Shown here: piece after piece, positions 8,220-16,872 of the stretch
How positions within the stretch are numbered: the first letter of the stretch is position 1
How the letters are laid out: the number at the start of each line of letters is the position of its first letter
Source of the DNA: Streptococcus sanguinis SK49
GTDB lineage: Bacteria; Bacillota; Bacilli; Lactobacillales; Streptococcaceae
Direction: 5' to 3'
Length of the DNA stretch: 64,000 nt
Assembly (NCBI RefSeq): GCF_000212815.1
Contig: NZ_GL890986.1
Location: 186,001 to 250,000 of the forward strand
Made by a program: the position numbers and the translations under genes
Notes under the pieces: generated by a model
Told to the model about the DNA's origin: nothing
The model's input: the letters and a program-made list of their open reading frames with translations, nothing else
The model's database searches: none

Positions 8220-8524
8220 CGATTCCACAAATAGACTTTCAAATCCACACAGCCATTGGCCTTAAAGTCCACTCCCTCTGCCCAAAGCAAGTGTTTCTGG
8301 TCTTCCCAGCCTGGTGCGAGGCGTCCTGCCGCATTGACTACCCGATGGCAAGGATGCTTGCCGCCATAAAGCTCAGACTGACTGAGAATCTTTCCCACCA
8401 AGCGAGCGTTTTTAGGCCGCCCAATCAAACGGGCAATCTGGCCATAGGTCACCACGCGCCCAGAGGGAATGCTATCTACTAATGCCAAAACAGCATCGAT
8501 GAGTTCTTGATTTGAATTGGACAT
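8216..8524 (-). CDS. Small MGMT-like DNA alkyl-cysteine transferase domain protein
   Basis: This 102-residue protein consists only of the DNA-binding/active-site domain of O6-methylguanine-DNA methyltransferases. The helix-turn-helix part (GRVVTYGQIARLIG, residues 22-35) is followed by the active-site motif PCHRVV with Cys59. Alkyltransferase-like proteins (ATL, YbaZ) usually replace this Cys, whereas here it is kept, so real transferase activity is possible despite the missing N-terminal domain. The start has GGAGG upstream. It stands alone with its own terminator. Confidence 0.8.
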   Translation of the reverse strand: MSNSNQELIDAVLALVDSIPSGRVVTYGQIARLIGRPKNARLVGKILSQSELYGGKHPCHRVVNAAGRLAPGWEDQKHLLWAEGVDFKANGCVDLKVYLWNR

Positions 8525-8583
8525 GCTAGCCTCCTAATCTAGTTTGCTCCTATCTTAAAGAAAGAGACTTTCTTTGTCAAGAC

Positions 8584-8607
8584 AAAAAGGCTGGCAAAGC
8601 CAACCTT
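8584..8607 (-). terminator. Intrinsic terminator of the ribU-PAP2 operon
   Basis: AAGGCTGGC (8587-8595) pairs with GCCAACCTT (8599-8607) with one mismatch; on the minus strand TTTTTG follows. Confidence 0.75.
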
Positions 8608-8619
8608 CCTCATCTCTAT

Positions 8620-9270
8620 TTATTTCTGTTTTCCCTTGAAACGCCACTGAAAGCGTAGCTTGTCATAAAAGGGAAATTCGATATTAAGAATGGCAAATCC
8701 CATCAAAGCTCCTCCGATTACATCTGTCGGATAGTGCACTCCCAGATAGACTCTGGAGGCCATAACAGTGAAAATATAGAGTAGGAGCAAAGCTTGTACC
8801 AAACGCTTAATATGCTGGTTCTGAACCCGTTGCTGGACAATGATAATCAAGGTCCCAAGAACAATGGCTGTCGCCATGGAATGCCCGCTCGGGAAAGAAT
8901 AACCTCCTTCTTCAACCAGATGTGTGATAGAGGGCCTGCTTCTTTGGTAAACAAATTTGATCAACTTGATTAAAATTCCATGTAAGACCAAATTTCCTGC
9001 TAGTAAAGCGGCTTCTAATTTCCATTTTTTATACAGGAAAAAAAGGACAAGAGCTGAAACCCAGATGATAATCCCCATCGGATCAATCACACTGGTTACA
9101 AGTTTGAAAAAAGTTGTCAAAGCTACAGGTAAATCTCCCCGCAACCAGGTCTGAATGGGGTTATCAAAATGAGTCAGCTGGTCAGGATAAAACTTGACCA
9201 TATAACCGAGTATAACGAAAAGTAAAAGGGCAAAAGTGCCCTTTGTTAGATAAGATTGTTTATTTTTCAT
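8620..9270 (-). CDS. PAP2-family membrane phosphatase, co-transcribed with ribU
   Basis: The 216-residue integral membrane protein has six helices and all three phosphatase motifs of the type 2 phosphatidic acid phosphatase family: K.....RP (KFVYQRSRP), SFPSGHSMA, and SR.....H...D (SRVYLGVHYPTDV). These enzymes remove phosphate from lipid phosphates such as undecaprenyl-diphosphate or phosphatidate at the outer face of the membrane. It overlaps ribU by 11 bases and lies under the same FMN riboswitch, so its expression should rise when flavin is low. That suggests, but does not prove, a role in flavin uptake such as dephosphorylating FMN outside the cell. Confidence 0.85.
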   Translation of the reverse strand: MKNKQSYLTKGTFALLLFVILGYMVKFYPDQLTHFDNPIQTWLRGDLPVALTTFFKLVTSVIDPMGIIIWVSALVLFFLYKKWKLEAALLAGNLVLHGILIKLIKFVYQRSRPSITHLVEEGGYSFPSGHSMATAIVLGTLIIIVQQRVQNQHIKRLVQALLLLYIFTVMASRVYLGVHYPTDVIGGALMGFAILNIEFPFYDKLRFQWRFKGKQK

Positions 9271-9817
9271 AGCGTTTTAGAACGGGCTGCAAGAGTGTGT
9301 AAATTAGCCAAAAGACGACAGCCCAGATCACTCCTTCTAAGATGTTAAAAGGGACAATCATAGTCAGCAGATACTTGGATATCCCATATGTTTTATAAAT
9401 ATCAAAACCAGCAAATCTCGCAAAGAGAGGAATTGCATAAATGACATTTAAAACGATCATAGTGACAGTTAGACCAAGTGTTGCTACCAGAGAAGCCTTC
9501 ACATAGTCAGACAAGTTTTTCCTTTTTTTCCATAAGAGTGCAAAAGCAGAAACAAAAACAGTTACCGCCAATATATTCATGGGGAGACCAATAAGAGTGC
9601 CTATACCATGATTATTCAAAGCTAGCTTTAAGGCCGAGCGAATCAAGAGTACAGCCATTGAGCTTTTGAAATCCAAGACCACCAAAGCCAGTAAAATCGG
9701 AATAATTGAAAAATCCAACTTTAAGAACTCGGTTATCAAAGGAATCTCATAAAGCATGAGTAGAAATGAAAGTGCAGATAAAACTGCTACAATCGCCAAT
9801 TTACGAGTATTTGTCAT
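9260..9817 (-). CDS. ribU: Riboflavin ECF transporter S component RibU
   Basis: The 185-residue protein has six membrane helices and the opening pattern of ECF substrate-binding components (TNTRKLAIVAVLSALSFLLM), followed by the RibU-like ITEFLKLDFSIIPILLALV. It binds riboflavin and works with the shared EcfAAT module, which is not in this window. The start at 9817 has GGAGG eight bases upstream; a longer frame from a TTG at 9832 contains this ribosome-binding site and is unlikely. The FMN riboswitch upstream fixes the function. Confidence 0.9.
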   Translation of the reverse strand: MTNTRKLAIVAVLSALSFLLMLYEIPLITEFLKLDFSIIPILLALVVLDFKSSMAVLLIRSALKLALNNHGIGTLIGLPMNILAVTVFVSAFALLWKKRKNLSDYVKASLVATLGLTVTMIVLNVIYAIPLFARFAGFDIYKTYGISKYLLTMIVPFNILEGVIWAVVFWLIYTLLQPVLKRYEK

Positions 9818-9950
9818 CACAGGTTCCTCCAATTTATAAAAATTAGAGAAGCTGGAAAGGCTACCGAAAAAAGCTTGTCAGCTAATGATTATTTAGTATA
9901 AGGCTCAGCCCTTAAATAAAGATTAAATGGCAAAATAAATTCAATGCCCT

Positions 9951-10094
9951 TCGTCTTCTCCCATCCAGACTATACTGTCGGTTGTGGAATTTCACCACAT
10001 CAGCTTGCGCTCGCGGACTTGATTTGGCATTGAAAAAAACATTTCCAGTCCAAAAATTACCGCCGGTCGGGAATCTCACCCTGCCCTGAAGACA
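9951..10094 (-). promoter_or_regulatory. FMN riboswitch (RFN element)
   Basis: On the minus strand the conserved blocks appear in order: TCTTCAGGGCAGGGTG, CCCGACCGGCGGT, AGTCCGCGAGCGC, the GTGGTGAAATTCCAC stem, CCGACAGTATAGTCTGGATG and the closing GAGAAGAC that pairs with the first block. These are the diagnostic parts of the six-stem FMN aptamer. About 130 bases separate the aptamer from ribU. I see no strong terminator with a long T run there, only AGCTGACAAGCTTTTTT (around 9870), so control may be by weak termination or by hiding the ribosome-binding site. Confidence 0.96.
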
Positions 10095-10099
10095 TCATT

Positions 10100-10128
10100 A
10101 TCATAACAAAAAAAGCCTGCCAGAGCAA
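10100..10128 (-). promoter_or_regulatory. Candidate promoter of the ribU operon
   Basis: On the minus strand TTGCTC (10123-10128) and TATGAT (10100-10105) are 17 bases apart, and transcription would begin right at the riboswitch. The -35 box overlaps the trmL terminator stem. Confidence 0.45.
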
Positions 10129-10130
10129 GC
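10108..10130 (-). terminator. Intrinsic terminator of trmL
   Basis: GCCTGC (10115-10120) pairs with GCAAGC (10125-10130) with one G-U pair; on the minus strand seven T residues follow. Confidence 0.65.
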
Positions 10131-10213
10131 AATTTGATTGATGTAATTAAGATTGTTTCAACAATAGTATTCTATCTATTAGGAAAATTTACTGCTTAGA
10201 TACATTCATTCCG

Positions 10214-10717
10214 CTACTTCAGCTTATCCGCTTCATACTCATGTACCAAATCTAAGCCAGCAAAATTCTGCTGGCGCAGGGCTTCATAGACAATCATGCA
10301 AACTGTATTTGAAACATTGAGGCTGCGGACATGCTGGTCATTCATGGGAATACGCAGGGCCTTTTCTGGATGACGACGCATAAATTCCTCTGGCAATCCC
10401 TTGTCCTCACGACCAAACATAAAATAGTGCGAACCTTTTGCAGCAAAATTTTCCTCAGAATAGACCTTCTCCGCAAACTTAGAAATCAGATAAAGGTGGC
10501 CATCCATCTGCTCCATAAAATCGTCTAAACTCTCATAATAGGTGATGTCCAGCTTATCCCAATAGTCCAGCCCCGCCCGCTTCATCTTGCGATCATCAAT
10601 GGGAAAGCCCATGGGCTTGATGATGTGAAGCGGCGAATTAGTCGCGGCGCAAGTACGGGCAATATTGCCGGTATTCTGCGGAATCTGAGGCTCAAAAAGA
10701 ACGATATGATTTTTCAT
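10214..10717 (-). CDS. trmL: tRNA (cytidine/uridine-34-2'-O)-methyltransferase TrmL (SpoU family)
   Basis: The 167-residue protein matches small SPOUT methyltransferases: motif 1 [11 protein letters not shown] (residues 15-25), motif 2 [11 protein letters not shown], and motif 3 [15 protein letters not shown] near the knot. TrmL methylates the ribose at wobble position 34 of tRNA-Leu isoacceptors. I start at 10717 ([11 protein letters not shown]), the family start; a longer frame from a GTG at 10768 runs back through the leader terminator hairpin and is rejected. Only AGGA, rather far upstream, serves as ribosome-binding site. The preceding leader probably regulates it. Confidence 0.85.
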   Translation of the reverse strand: MKNHIVLFEPQIPQNTGNIARTCAATNSPLHIIKPMGFPIDDRKMKRAGLDYWDKLDITYYESLDDFMEQMDGHLYLISKFAEKVYSEENFAAKGSHYFMFGREDKGLPEEFMRRHPEKALRIPMNDQHVRSLNVSNTVCMIVYEALRQQNFAGLDLVHEYEADKLK

Positions 10718-10760
10718 AATAAGAATATTTTTCCTAGTATTTTTCTTTAGATAAAAAAAT

Positions 10761-10855
10761 AGCCACACTGCCCGGAGTCAAGCTCAGCAAACAGCGTGGT
10801 TAAGGCTTCATTAACTTACATCACAACAGGTTTGAGGTAAACCAATGAAGGTACT
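10761..10855 (-). promoter_or_regulatory. Structured trmL leader ending in an intrinsic terminator
   Basis: On the minus strand, CTTCATT (10844-10850) pairs with AATGAAG (10806-10812) and encloses a GGTTT-ACCTC-AAACC hairpin (10829-10843). A second domain then forms CCACGCTG (10792-10799) with CAGTGTGG (10773-10780), followed by ATTTTTTTAT (10770-10761), a terminator placed before the trmL start. The arrangement is that of a cis-regulatory RNA acting by termination. It recalls the 23S-methyl RNA motif of Lactobacillales found ahead of SpoU-type methyltransferase genes, but I cannot verify this match. It lacks the T-box core sequence. Confidence 0.6.
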
Positions 10856-10860
10856 CATTT

Positions 10861-10888
10861 AGTATAACACTTTCAGCCTACAAGTCAA
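10861..10888 (-). promoter_or_regulatory. trmL promoter
   Basis: On the minus strand TTGACT (10883-10888), a 16-base spacer and TATACT (10861-10866) place the transcript start near 10854, at the beginning of the structured leader. Confidence 0.65.
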
Positions 10889-11058
10889 TAAAAAATGCTC
10901 AAAAAGTTGTACTTTTTTTAAAAAATATCACAGGAAGATACCATTTTGGTAAAAAATATTCGGAATTCTATAAATAAGCAAGCTATTCTGTATTTTATAG
11001 ATGAAATTTAAATGAAAAAAGAGTATGATAGATACATACTTTGGAGGAATCTAAACTT

Positions 11059-12408
11059 ATGAAAATTATTGTTGTCGGCGGCGGGAAGGTCGGAACGGCC
11101 CTCTGTCGCTCCTTAGTGGCTGAAAAACATGATGTTATCTTGATTGAGCAGGATGAGGCTGTTCTCAACCAGATTACCAAGCGCTATGACATTATTGGTA
11201 TTGCTGGCAATGGAGCTAACTTCAAAATCTTAGAACAAGCGGATGTTAGTCACTGTGACATCTTCATCTCTATGACTGAGCATGATGAAGTCAACATGGT
11301 CTCAGCTGTTCTGGCCAAACGTATGGGGGCTAAGGAAACCGTCGTTCGGGTGCGTAATCCTGAATATTCCAACCCTTACTTTAAGGAGAAGAACATCCTA
11401 GGCTTCTCGCTGGTGGTCAATCCTGAGCTCCTAACTGCTCGCTACATCGCTAATATCATTGACTTCCCTAACGCCCTGTCAGTAGAGCACTTTGCCAATG
11501 GCCGAGTGGCACTGATGGAGTTCAAACTCAAGGAAGACAGCAATCTCTGCCAGATGAGTATTTCCCAATTCCGCAAGAAATTTGGAAATATCATCGTCTG
11601 TGCCATTGAGAGAAAAGGGCACTTGGAGATCCCTGACGGTGACTTCACTCTGGATGCCGGCGACAAGATTTATGTCACAGGTAACCGTCTGGACATCGTT
11701 CAATTCCACAATATGGTACGTCCTAGAGTGGTTAAGAGCCTGATGATTATCGGGGCTGGCAAGATCGCTTATTACCTGCTCAATATTCTCAAGAATAGTA
11801 AAATCGAGCTCAAAGTCATTGAATCTAACCATGAACGGGCAACCTTTTTCAGTCAGGAATTTCCTGATCTCTATGTCGTCCATGGAGATGGTACTGCCAA
11901 GGATATCCTACTGGAGGAACGCGCCAATAACTTTGATGCCATCGCTACCCTGACTGGTGTAGATGAAGAAAATATCATTACTTCCATGTTTCTTAATAAT
12001 CTGGGTGTACAGAAAAACATCACCAAGGTCAACCGGACTAGTTTGTTGGAAATCATTGATAACCAAGACTTTGCCAGCATCGTGACACCTAAAGGTATTG
12101 CAGTTGATACAGTTATGCACTTTATCCGAGGTCGCTACAATGCTCAGTTCTCTAACCTAGAAGCTCTGCACCATGTAGCCAACGGCCAAATCGAGACCCT
12201 GCAGTTCCAAATCAAGGAAGAAAATAAGATGACTGGTATTCCTCTATCTCAGCTTCATCTGAAGAAAGATGTCCTGATTGCGGCCATTATCCGCCAAGGT
12301 AAAGCTATCTTCCCTACAGGCGATGACAATCTGCAAGTTGGAGATAAAATTGTCGTGACCACTCTGCTGCAAAACATCACGCAGATTTACGATCTGTTAG
12401 CGAGGTAG
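11059..12408 (+). CDS. trkA: Trk potassium uptake regulatory subunit TrkA
   Basis: The 449-residue protein has two RCK modules. Each starts with a Rossmann nucleotide-binding motif: IIVVGGGKVGTALCR at residue 3 and MIIGAGKIAYYLL near 230, each followed by a RCK-C (TrkA-C) domain. It is a cytoplasmic ring-forming subunit that binds NAD(H)/ATP and gates the TrkH channel. The start at 11059 has GGAGGA 12 bases upstream; a longer frame from 11041 lacks conserved sequence. The trkH start follows four bases after the stop. Confidence 0.92.
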   Translation: MKIIVVGGGKVGTALCRSLVAEKHDVILIEQDEAVLNQITKRYDIIGIAGNGANFKILEQADVSHCDIFISMTEHDEVNMVSAVLAKRMGAKETVVRVRNPEYSNPYFKEKNILGFSLVVNPELLTARYIANIIDFPNALSVEHFANGRVALMEFKLKEDSNLCQMSISQFRKKFGNIIVCAIERKGHLEIPDGDFTLDAGDKIYVTGNRLDIVQFHNMVRPRVVKSLMIIGAGKIAYYLLNILKNSKIELKVIESNHERATFFSQEFPDLYVVHGDGTAKDILLEERANNFDAIATLTGVDEENIITSMFLNNLGVQKNITKVNRTSLLEIIDNQDFASIVTPKGIAVDTVMHFIRGRYNAQFSNLEALHHVANGQIETLQFQIKEENKMTGIPLSQLHLKKDVLIAAIIRQGKAIFPTGDDNLQVGDKIVVTTLLQNITQIYDLLAR

Positions 12409-12412
12409 ACCC

Positions 12413-13852
12413 ATGAATAGATCTATGATTCGCTACCTGCTGGCAAAATTACTGCTGATTGAGGCGGCTCTGCTGATTGTACCCATTATCGTCGCTCTAA
12501 TCTACGGTGAGCCTTTAAAAGTCTTTCTCTCTATCGGGGCGACCATGGCTATCCTGCTAGTTTTAGGTGGCATAGGCTCTTATTTCAAGCCCAAGGACCT
12601 GCATATCTATGCGAAGGAAGGGGTACTGATTGTAGCCCTTTGCTGGATTCTCTGGTCCTTCTTCGGAGCCCTGCCCTTTGTCTTCTCTGGTCAGATACCA
12701 GACATCATCGATGCTTTCTTTGAGGTCAGCTCCGGCTTTACAACCACGGGAGCGACTATCCTCAACGATGTCGGCGTTCTCTCTCATTCTCTGCTCTTCT
12801 GGCGCAGTTTTACTCACTTAATCGGAGGAATGGGAGTACTGGTCTTTGCCCTAGCTATTATGGACAATGCTAAAAATGGTCACTTGGAGGTCATGAAAGC
12901 AGAAGTTCCGGGTCCAGTCTTTGGCAAGGTTGTGTCCAAGCTCAAGAGTACGGCCCAGATCCTCTATATCATCTATCTGGCTCTCTTTGCTATCTTTGCT
13001 CTGCTTTATTTCCTAGCGGGTATGCCTCTCTTTGACAGCCTTGTGATTGCCATGGGAACAGCTGGTACAGGAGGATTCACCGTATACAATGACGGTATCG
13101 CCCACTACAACAGCTCACTGATTACTTATCTGGTCAGCTTTGGGGTCTTGGCTTTTGGGGTCAACTTCAACCTCTATTATTATCTGCTGATTCGCAAGTT
13201 TAAGGCCTGCTTTGGTGATGAAGAGCTTAGGGGCTATCTCTGGATTGTCTTTCTTTCCACTGCCTTGATTGCCTTTAATGTCTTCCATCTCTACCAAGGC
13301 TTTGCTAAGAGCGTGGAGATTTCCTTCTTCCAGGTCTCCAATATCATCACAACGACTGGATTCGGCTATGGTGATACGGTCAAGTGGCCCCTCTTTTCTC
13401 AGGTCATCCTACTCCTGCTCATGTGTATCGGGGGCTCGGCTGGATCAACCGCTGGGGGATTCAAGGTTATTCGGGGGATTATCATTTCCCGCATTGCAAA
13501 AAATCAAATCCTCTCTACCCTATCACCCAATCGGGTCCTAACCATGCATGTTAATGGTGCTGTCTTAGATAAGGATACCCAGCACAAGGTCCTCAAATAT
13601 TTAGCAACCTATGTTTTGATCGTGCTGGCGCTGGTTTTCATCGTCAGCCTGGATAACAACAATCTCATGACAGTTGTCAGTGGTGTTCTATCCTGCTTCA
13701 ACAATATCGGTCCTATGATTGGGACGACGGATACTTTTTCTATCTTCAGTCCTTTTTCTAAGCTATTGCTGTCCTTTGCCATGATTGGCGGACGTTTGGA
13801 AATTTACCCAATTCTCCTGCTCTTCTTGCCTAAGACTTGGTCTAGAAGGTAG
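12413..13852 (+). CDS. trkH: Trk potassium uptake channel protein TrkH
   Basis: The 479-residue membrane protein has four repeated M1-P-M2 units. Selectivity-filter sequences can be seen as TTTGATI (near residue 110), GTAGTGGFTVY (near 218), ITTTGFGYGD (near 315) and NIGPMIGT (near 425). The RSFTHLIGGMGVLVF stretch is typical of TrkH/TrkG. It mediates K+ uptake with TrkA. The gene ends at a strong bidirectional terminator shared with yidD. Confidence 0.93.
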   Translation: MNRSMIRYLLAKLLLIEAALLIVPIIVALIYGEPLKVFLSIGATMAILLVLGGIGSYFKPKDLHIYAKEGVLIVALCWILWSFFGALPFVFSGQIPDIIDAFFEVSSGFTTTGATILNDVGVLSHSLLFWRSFTHLIGGMGVLVFALAIMDNAKNGHLEVMKAEVPGPVFGKVVSKLKSTAQILYIIYLALFAIFALLYFLAGMPLFDSLVIAMGTAGTGGFTVYNDGIAHYNSSLITYLVSFGVLAFGVNFNLYYYLLIRKFKACFGDEELRGYLWIVFLSTALIAFNVFHLYQGFAKSVEISFFQVSNIITTTGFGYGDTVKWPLFSQVILLLLMCIGGSAGSTAGGFKVIRGIIISRIAKNQILSTLSPNRVLTMHVNGAVLDKDTQHKVLKYLATYVLIVLALVFIVSLDNNNLMTVVSGVLSCFNNIGPMIGTTDTFSIFSPFSKLLLSFAMIGGRLEIYPILLLFLPKTWSRR

Positions 13853-13874
13853 GAAACACTCTGAAATTATAGAT

Positions 13875-13915
13875 AAAAAAAGTCACACTAGCTAAATAGC
13901 TAGTGTGACTTTTTG
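13875..13915. terminator. Bidirectional terminator between trkH and yidD
   Basis: AAAAAGTCACACTAGCTA (13877-13894) pairs perfectly with TAGCTAGTGTGACTTTTT (13897-13914), giving an 18-base-pair stem with a T run on both strands. Its right arm is also the last codons and stop of yidD. Confidence 0.9.
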
Positions 13916-14154
13916 CTTGTAGCGTTTCTTTTCAGACTGAAATGGTCTGGTACAGGATCCTCTCCTGACTGAGACCAAGGATGACAGCGGAGAATTCGCG
14001 CCAAACCCATCAAAACTCCCTTAGCACCATGCCTCTGGATAGCCTCTATCATGTAGTTAGAGCAGGTGGGCCGAAAGCGGCAAGATGGAGGAAAAGCGGG
14101 CGATATGAAGCGCTGATAAAAGCGGACAGGAGCAATAAGCAGTTTCTTTATCAT
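13900..14154 (-). CDS. yidD: Membrane protein insertion efficiency factor YidD
   Basis: The 84-residue protein shows the full YidD pattern: [27 protein letters not shown] in residues 13-39 with conserved cysteines and [11 protein letters not shown] later. YidD is a small amphipathic membrane-associated protein that helps YidC insert proteins. It overlaps rluB by four bases at the end of the long minus-strand operon. Its stop codon lies in the stem of the trkH/yidD terminator, so the final residues KKSH are encoded by the hairpin arm. Confidence 0.92.
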   Translation of the reverse strand: MIKKLLIAPVRFYQRFISPAFPPSCRFRPTCSNYMIEAIQRHGAKGVLMGLARILRCHPWSQSGEDPVPDHFSLKRNATSKKSH

Positions 14155-14879
14155 TTCTTGGTCTTGGTTACAGCCAGTGTATGTAGCTGGCTGACTTCTT
14201 TTTTACTGAGCTTACGATACTCACCAGGCTTGATGTCCGTCAGGTCCAAATGACCAAAGCGAGTCCGTGAAAGCTTATCCACTTGCAGTCCGACAGCTTG
14301 GAACATCTTCTTAACCTGATGGTTACGGCCTTCATGGATGGTCAGCTGAACGACCGAGCGATTTTTCGCCGGATCAACCTTAATAATCTCATAAACTGCT
14401 GGCTTGGTTTTGCGCCCCTCGATTTCAATACCTCGAGTCAGAGGACGAAGAACTTCTTTATTAGCCAATCCTTTGACACGCGCCACATAGACCTTGTCAA
14501 TCTCATTTCGGGGATGAATCATCTCGTCGGTAAAGTCTCCGTCATTGGTCAGAATGAGAATGCCAGAAGTATCCCAGTCCAAACGACCGACCGGATAAAT
14601 CCGCTCCTTGACCTGAGGCAAAAGATCCACGACCGTCTTACGTCCCTTCTCATCACTGACAGAGGAAATGACCCCGCGCGGCTTATTGAGGAGATAATAA
14701 ACCTTCTCCTCATTGTAGATAGGTTGGTCTTCTACTTCCACACGGTCGCCAGACTTGACGTTCGTCGCCAGCTCTCGCACCACTTGGCCGTTTATACTGA
14801 CCTTCCCCTGCCTAATTAGCTCTTCTGCTTTTCGACGGCTGGCTATCCCAGCATGAGCGATGTATTTATTGATTCTCAT
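14151..14879 (-). CDS. rluB: 23S rRNA pseudouridine synthase RluB
   Basis: The 242-residue protein has an N-terminal S4 RNA-binding domain ([22 protein letters not shown], residues 1-50) and an RsuA-type catalytic domain with [17 protein letters not shown] holding the catalytic Asp, and [10 protein letters not shown] later. It isomerises a uridine in helix 80-93 region of 23S rRNA, probably U2605 by E. coli numbering. The ATG at 14879 has AAAGGA upstream and is the family start; the frame extending to 14921 lies inside scpB. It overlaps scpB by 14 bases. Confidence 0.92.
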   Translation of the reverse strand: MRINKYIAHAGIASRRKAEELIRQGKVSINGQVVRELATNVKSGDRVEVEDQPIYNEEKVYYLLNKPRGVISSVSDEKGRKTVVDLLPQVKERIYPVGRLDWDTSGILILTNDGDFTDEMIHPRNEIDKVYVARVKGLANKEVLRPLTRGIEIEGRKTKPAVYEIIKVDPAKNRSVVQLTIHEGRNHQVKKMFQAVGLQVDKLSRTRFGHLDLTDIKPGEYRKLSKKEVSQLHTLAVTKTKK

Positions 14880-15435
14880 CGATATCTGTCCTTTCAATAA
14901 AGAGCTGGCTTTCTTCAGCAACTAGCTCCGTTTCTTCGACAATCGGCAGCTCATCTAAGTGATTGATCCCCATATAGTCTAAGAAATAATCCGTTGTCAC
15001 ATAGAGATTTGGCCGGCCAATGACTTCCTTTTTGCCATCCTCTCGAACCAGTTCAAAAGCCAAGAGCTTGGCCAAAGCACCGCTGGAATTAACCCCGCGG
15101 ATGTCATCTATTTCTACCCTTGTAATCGGCTGCTTATAGGCAATGATAGACAAGGTCTCCAGTGCTGCCCGCGACAAACTTTGATTGATTGGCGCCCGTG
15201 AATAGGCCCGCAGAATCTCAGCAAACTCTGGCTTTGTGACCAGCTTATATGTCTTTGAGGTTTCCAGCAGGGTCAGGCTAGAGTCTGGATTGGCTTCATA
15301 TTGCTCAGCCAACTTCTCCAAACTCTGAATAACCCCGGTCGGCGGCAAAGAAAGGATTTCTGCCAACTGATGAACCTTGAGTCCATCTTCTCCCGCCACA
15401 AAAAGCAGGGCTTCAATCTCTGCTAACTTACTCAT
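14866..15435 (-). CDS. scpB: Segregation and condensation protein B
   Basis: The 189-residue protein has two winged-helix domains; diagnostic stretches are [18 protein letters not shown] at the start and [26 protein letters not shown] in the second domain. ScpB dimers bind ScpA and complete the SMC condensin complex that organises the chromosome. The gene overlaps scpA by eight bases and rluB by 14. Confidence 0.94.
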   Translation of the reverse strand: MSKLAEIEALLFVAGEDGLKVHQLAEILSLPPTGVIQSLEKLAEQYEANPDSSLTLLETSKTYKLVTKPEFAEILRAYSRAPINQSLSRAALETLSIIAYKQPITRVEIDDIRGVNSSGALAKLLAFELVREDGKKEVIGRPNLYVTTDYFLDYMGINHLDELPIVEETELVAEESQLFIERTDIDENQ

Positions 15436-16138
15436 TTCCTCTTCCTACTAAATAAATATTTCCAAAATTTTCTTCCTGAATGACTTGCACTTCCTGCACC
15501 TTGACCAATTCCAATGTCGCCAGAAAGAGAGTGATAACTTCATTCATGTCCTTGGTCTCTGCAAAAATCTCCTGCAGAACCAGACGGCTCTTACCAGCAC
15601 AACGCTGACGCACCACTTCCATCATGTCCTCAATCTTGTACTCGTCTCGCACAATGGTTGTATGGCTCTTAGAAAACTCCTCTTGCTTCTTGGCGATAAC
15701 CTTAGAAAAAGCCAAGAAAAGATCAATCGTTGACTTGTCATGCAGGAGCTCAGCATCCTCGTAAACCAGCTCTAGCTTAGGCTTAGAATAATAAAGCGCT
15801 CGGTCATCATGCTGGAGCGACATTTTCTCACCTAAGAGCTTGAACCTGCGGTATTCCTCAATCTGGCTCAAGAGGTCTTGCTCCAAATCATCTTCCAGCT
15901 CAGCATTATCCGCCACCTTAGGCAGGAGCTTGCGGCTCTTAATCAGCATGAGCTGGCTTGCCATGACCATATACTCGCCCGTCACTTCCAGCTTCATGGC
16001 CTGCAAGGTGGCCACATAAGCCAGATACTGCTCGATGACCTCCGTAATGGGCACATCATAAATATCCACCTGGTACTTAGATACGAGGTGGAGCAGCAGG
16101 TCAAGCGGGCCTTCAAAATCTTTTAGTTTGATATCCAT
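15428..16138 (-). CDS. scpA: Segregation and condensation protein A
   Basis: The 236-residue kleisin begins with [30 protein letters not shown], the conserved ScpA N-terminus that contacts the SMC neck, followed by the acidic middle ([12 protein letters not shown]) and a C-terminal winged-helix domain. It bridges the two SMC heads. The gene starts two bases after the xerD-like stop and overlaps scpB. Confidence 0.94.
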   Translation of the reverse strand: MDIKLKDFEGPLDLLLHLVSKYQVDIYDVPITEVIEQYLAYVATLQAMKLEVTGEYMVMASQLMLIKSRKLLPKVADNAELEDDLEQDLLSQIEEYRRFKLLGEKMSLQHDDRALYYSKPKLELVYEDAELLHDKSTIDLFLAFSKVIAKKQEEFSKSHTTIVRDEYKIEDMMEVVRQRCAGKSRLVLQEIFAETKDMNEVITLFLATLELVKVQEVQVIQEENFGNIYLVGRGNE

Positions 16139-16140
16139 TT

Positions 16141-16872
16141 TTATCTGTATTTTTCTAGTGTAATCATGGTTTTCAAGCCCAAATCTTGGGCAATATCATA
16201 GAGACCAATCCCCTTCTCACGCTGGCGCAAAATAAACTGCTCACGCAAGCTTTGGGCAGATAGACTGGCTTGTCCCTGCTCAATCAAGAAGGCCTCTAGC
16301 TGACGGAAGCCCCATTGACGAGAATAGGATTTGCCGTTTTTCTCAAATAAATACGTCCCCGTCAGATAGTCTTCTAACTCACCCGTCAAGCTCTCAGGAA
16401 TCTTGATGACCCGCTTCTGACCGGCCTTTTCAATCTTCAAAACCTGAAAGTCAAGATTGACATCTGCCACTCTGACCTGCAGAATCTCACTGGGCAGCAA
16501 GCCCATTTCCAAAATAAGAAGAGCCATCAGACGCCCCCTGGGAACGCTTGATTCCTGCCAAAAAGCAGACAGGTCTAATAGTTCATTTTCCTGCTCCTTC
16601 GATATGGAGACCTTGGGCAGGACCAAGCGGTGAAACTCCTCAATGAGCTGCTGCTGATAAAGGAAGTAGAGAAATTGATTGACTGCTGAGAGCTTCCGCT
16701 TCTGAACAGCTGCCTTAAAATCCTTGATAGAGGCCTGATAAATCCGCAGATTGGTCTCGGTAATCCGACCATGCACTTCCTCGATAAACTGCTCCAAATC
16801 ATAAGAATAGGCAATTTTAGAATTTTCTGAGATGTCTTTTTGATTTAAAAACGGTCTAATGTATTCTTTCAT
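16141..16872 (-). CDS. XerD-like tyrosine recombinase homologue with degenerate active site
   Basis: The 243-residue protein has the two-domain layout of tyrosine recombinases: an N-terminal core-binding domain ([19 protein letters not shown]) and a catalytic domain from about residue 105. Several active-site residues are changed. The first Arg is Leu (MGLLPSEIL instead of GLR.SEL), the H..R box reads SAQSLREQF with the Arg kept and the His lost, and the LGH box reads [13 protein letters not shown], again without His but with the Tyr. Such XerD-like proteins lie upstream of scpA in streptococci, while the working recombinase there is XerS. A structural or DNA-binding role is more likely than recombination. 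Confidence 0.85.
   Translation of the reverse strand: MKEYIRPFLNQKDISENSKIAYSYDLEQFIEEVHGRITETNLRIYQASIKDFKAAVQKRKLSAVNQFLYFLYQQQLIEEFHRLVLPKVSISKEQENELLDLSAFWQESSVPRGRLMALLILEMGLLPSEILQVRVADVNLDFQVLKIEKAGQKRVIKIPESLTGELEDYLTGTYLFEKNGKSYSRQWGFRQLEAFLIEQGQASLSAQSLREQFILRQREKGIGLYDIAQDLGLKTMITLEKYR

Noticed and set aside
10761..10860. T-box ahead of trmL
   Set aside because: The T-box core GGGTGGNACCGCG is missing, and the gene is not linked to an amino acid.
14283..14819. 178-codon frame opposite rluB
   Set aside because: Shadow of rluB with no start signal and no motif.
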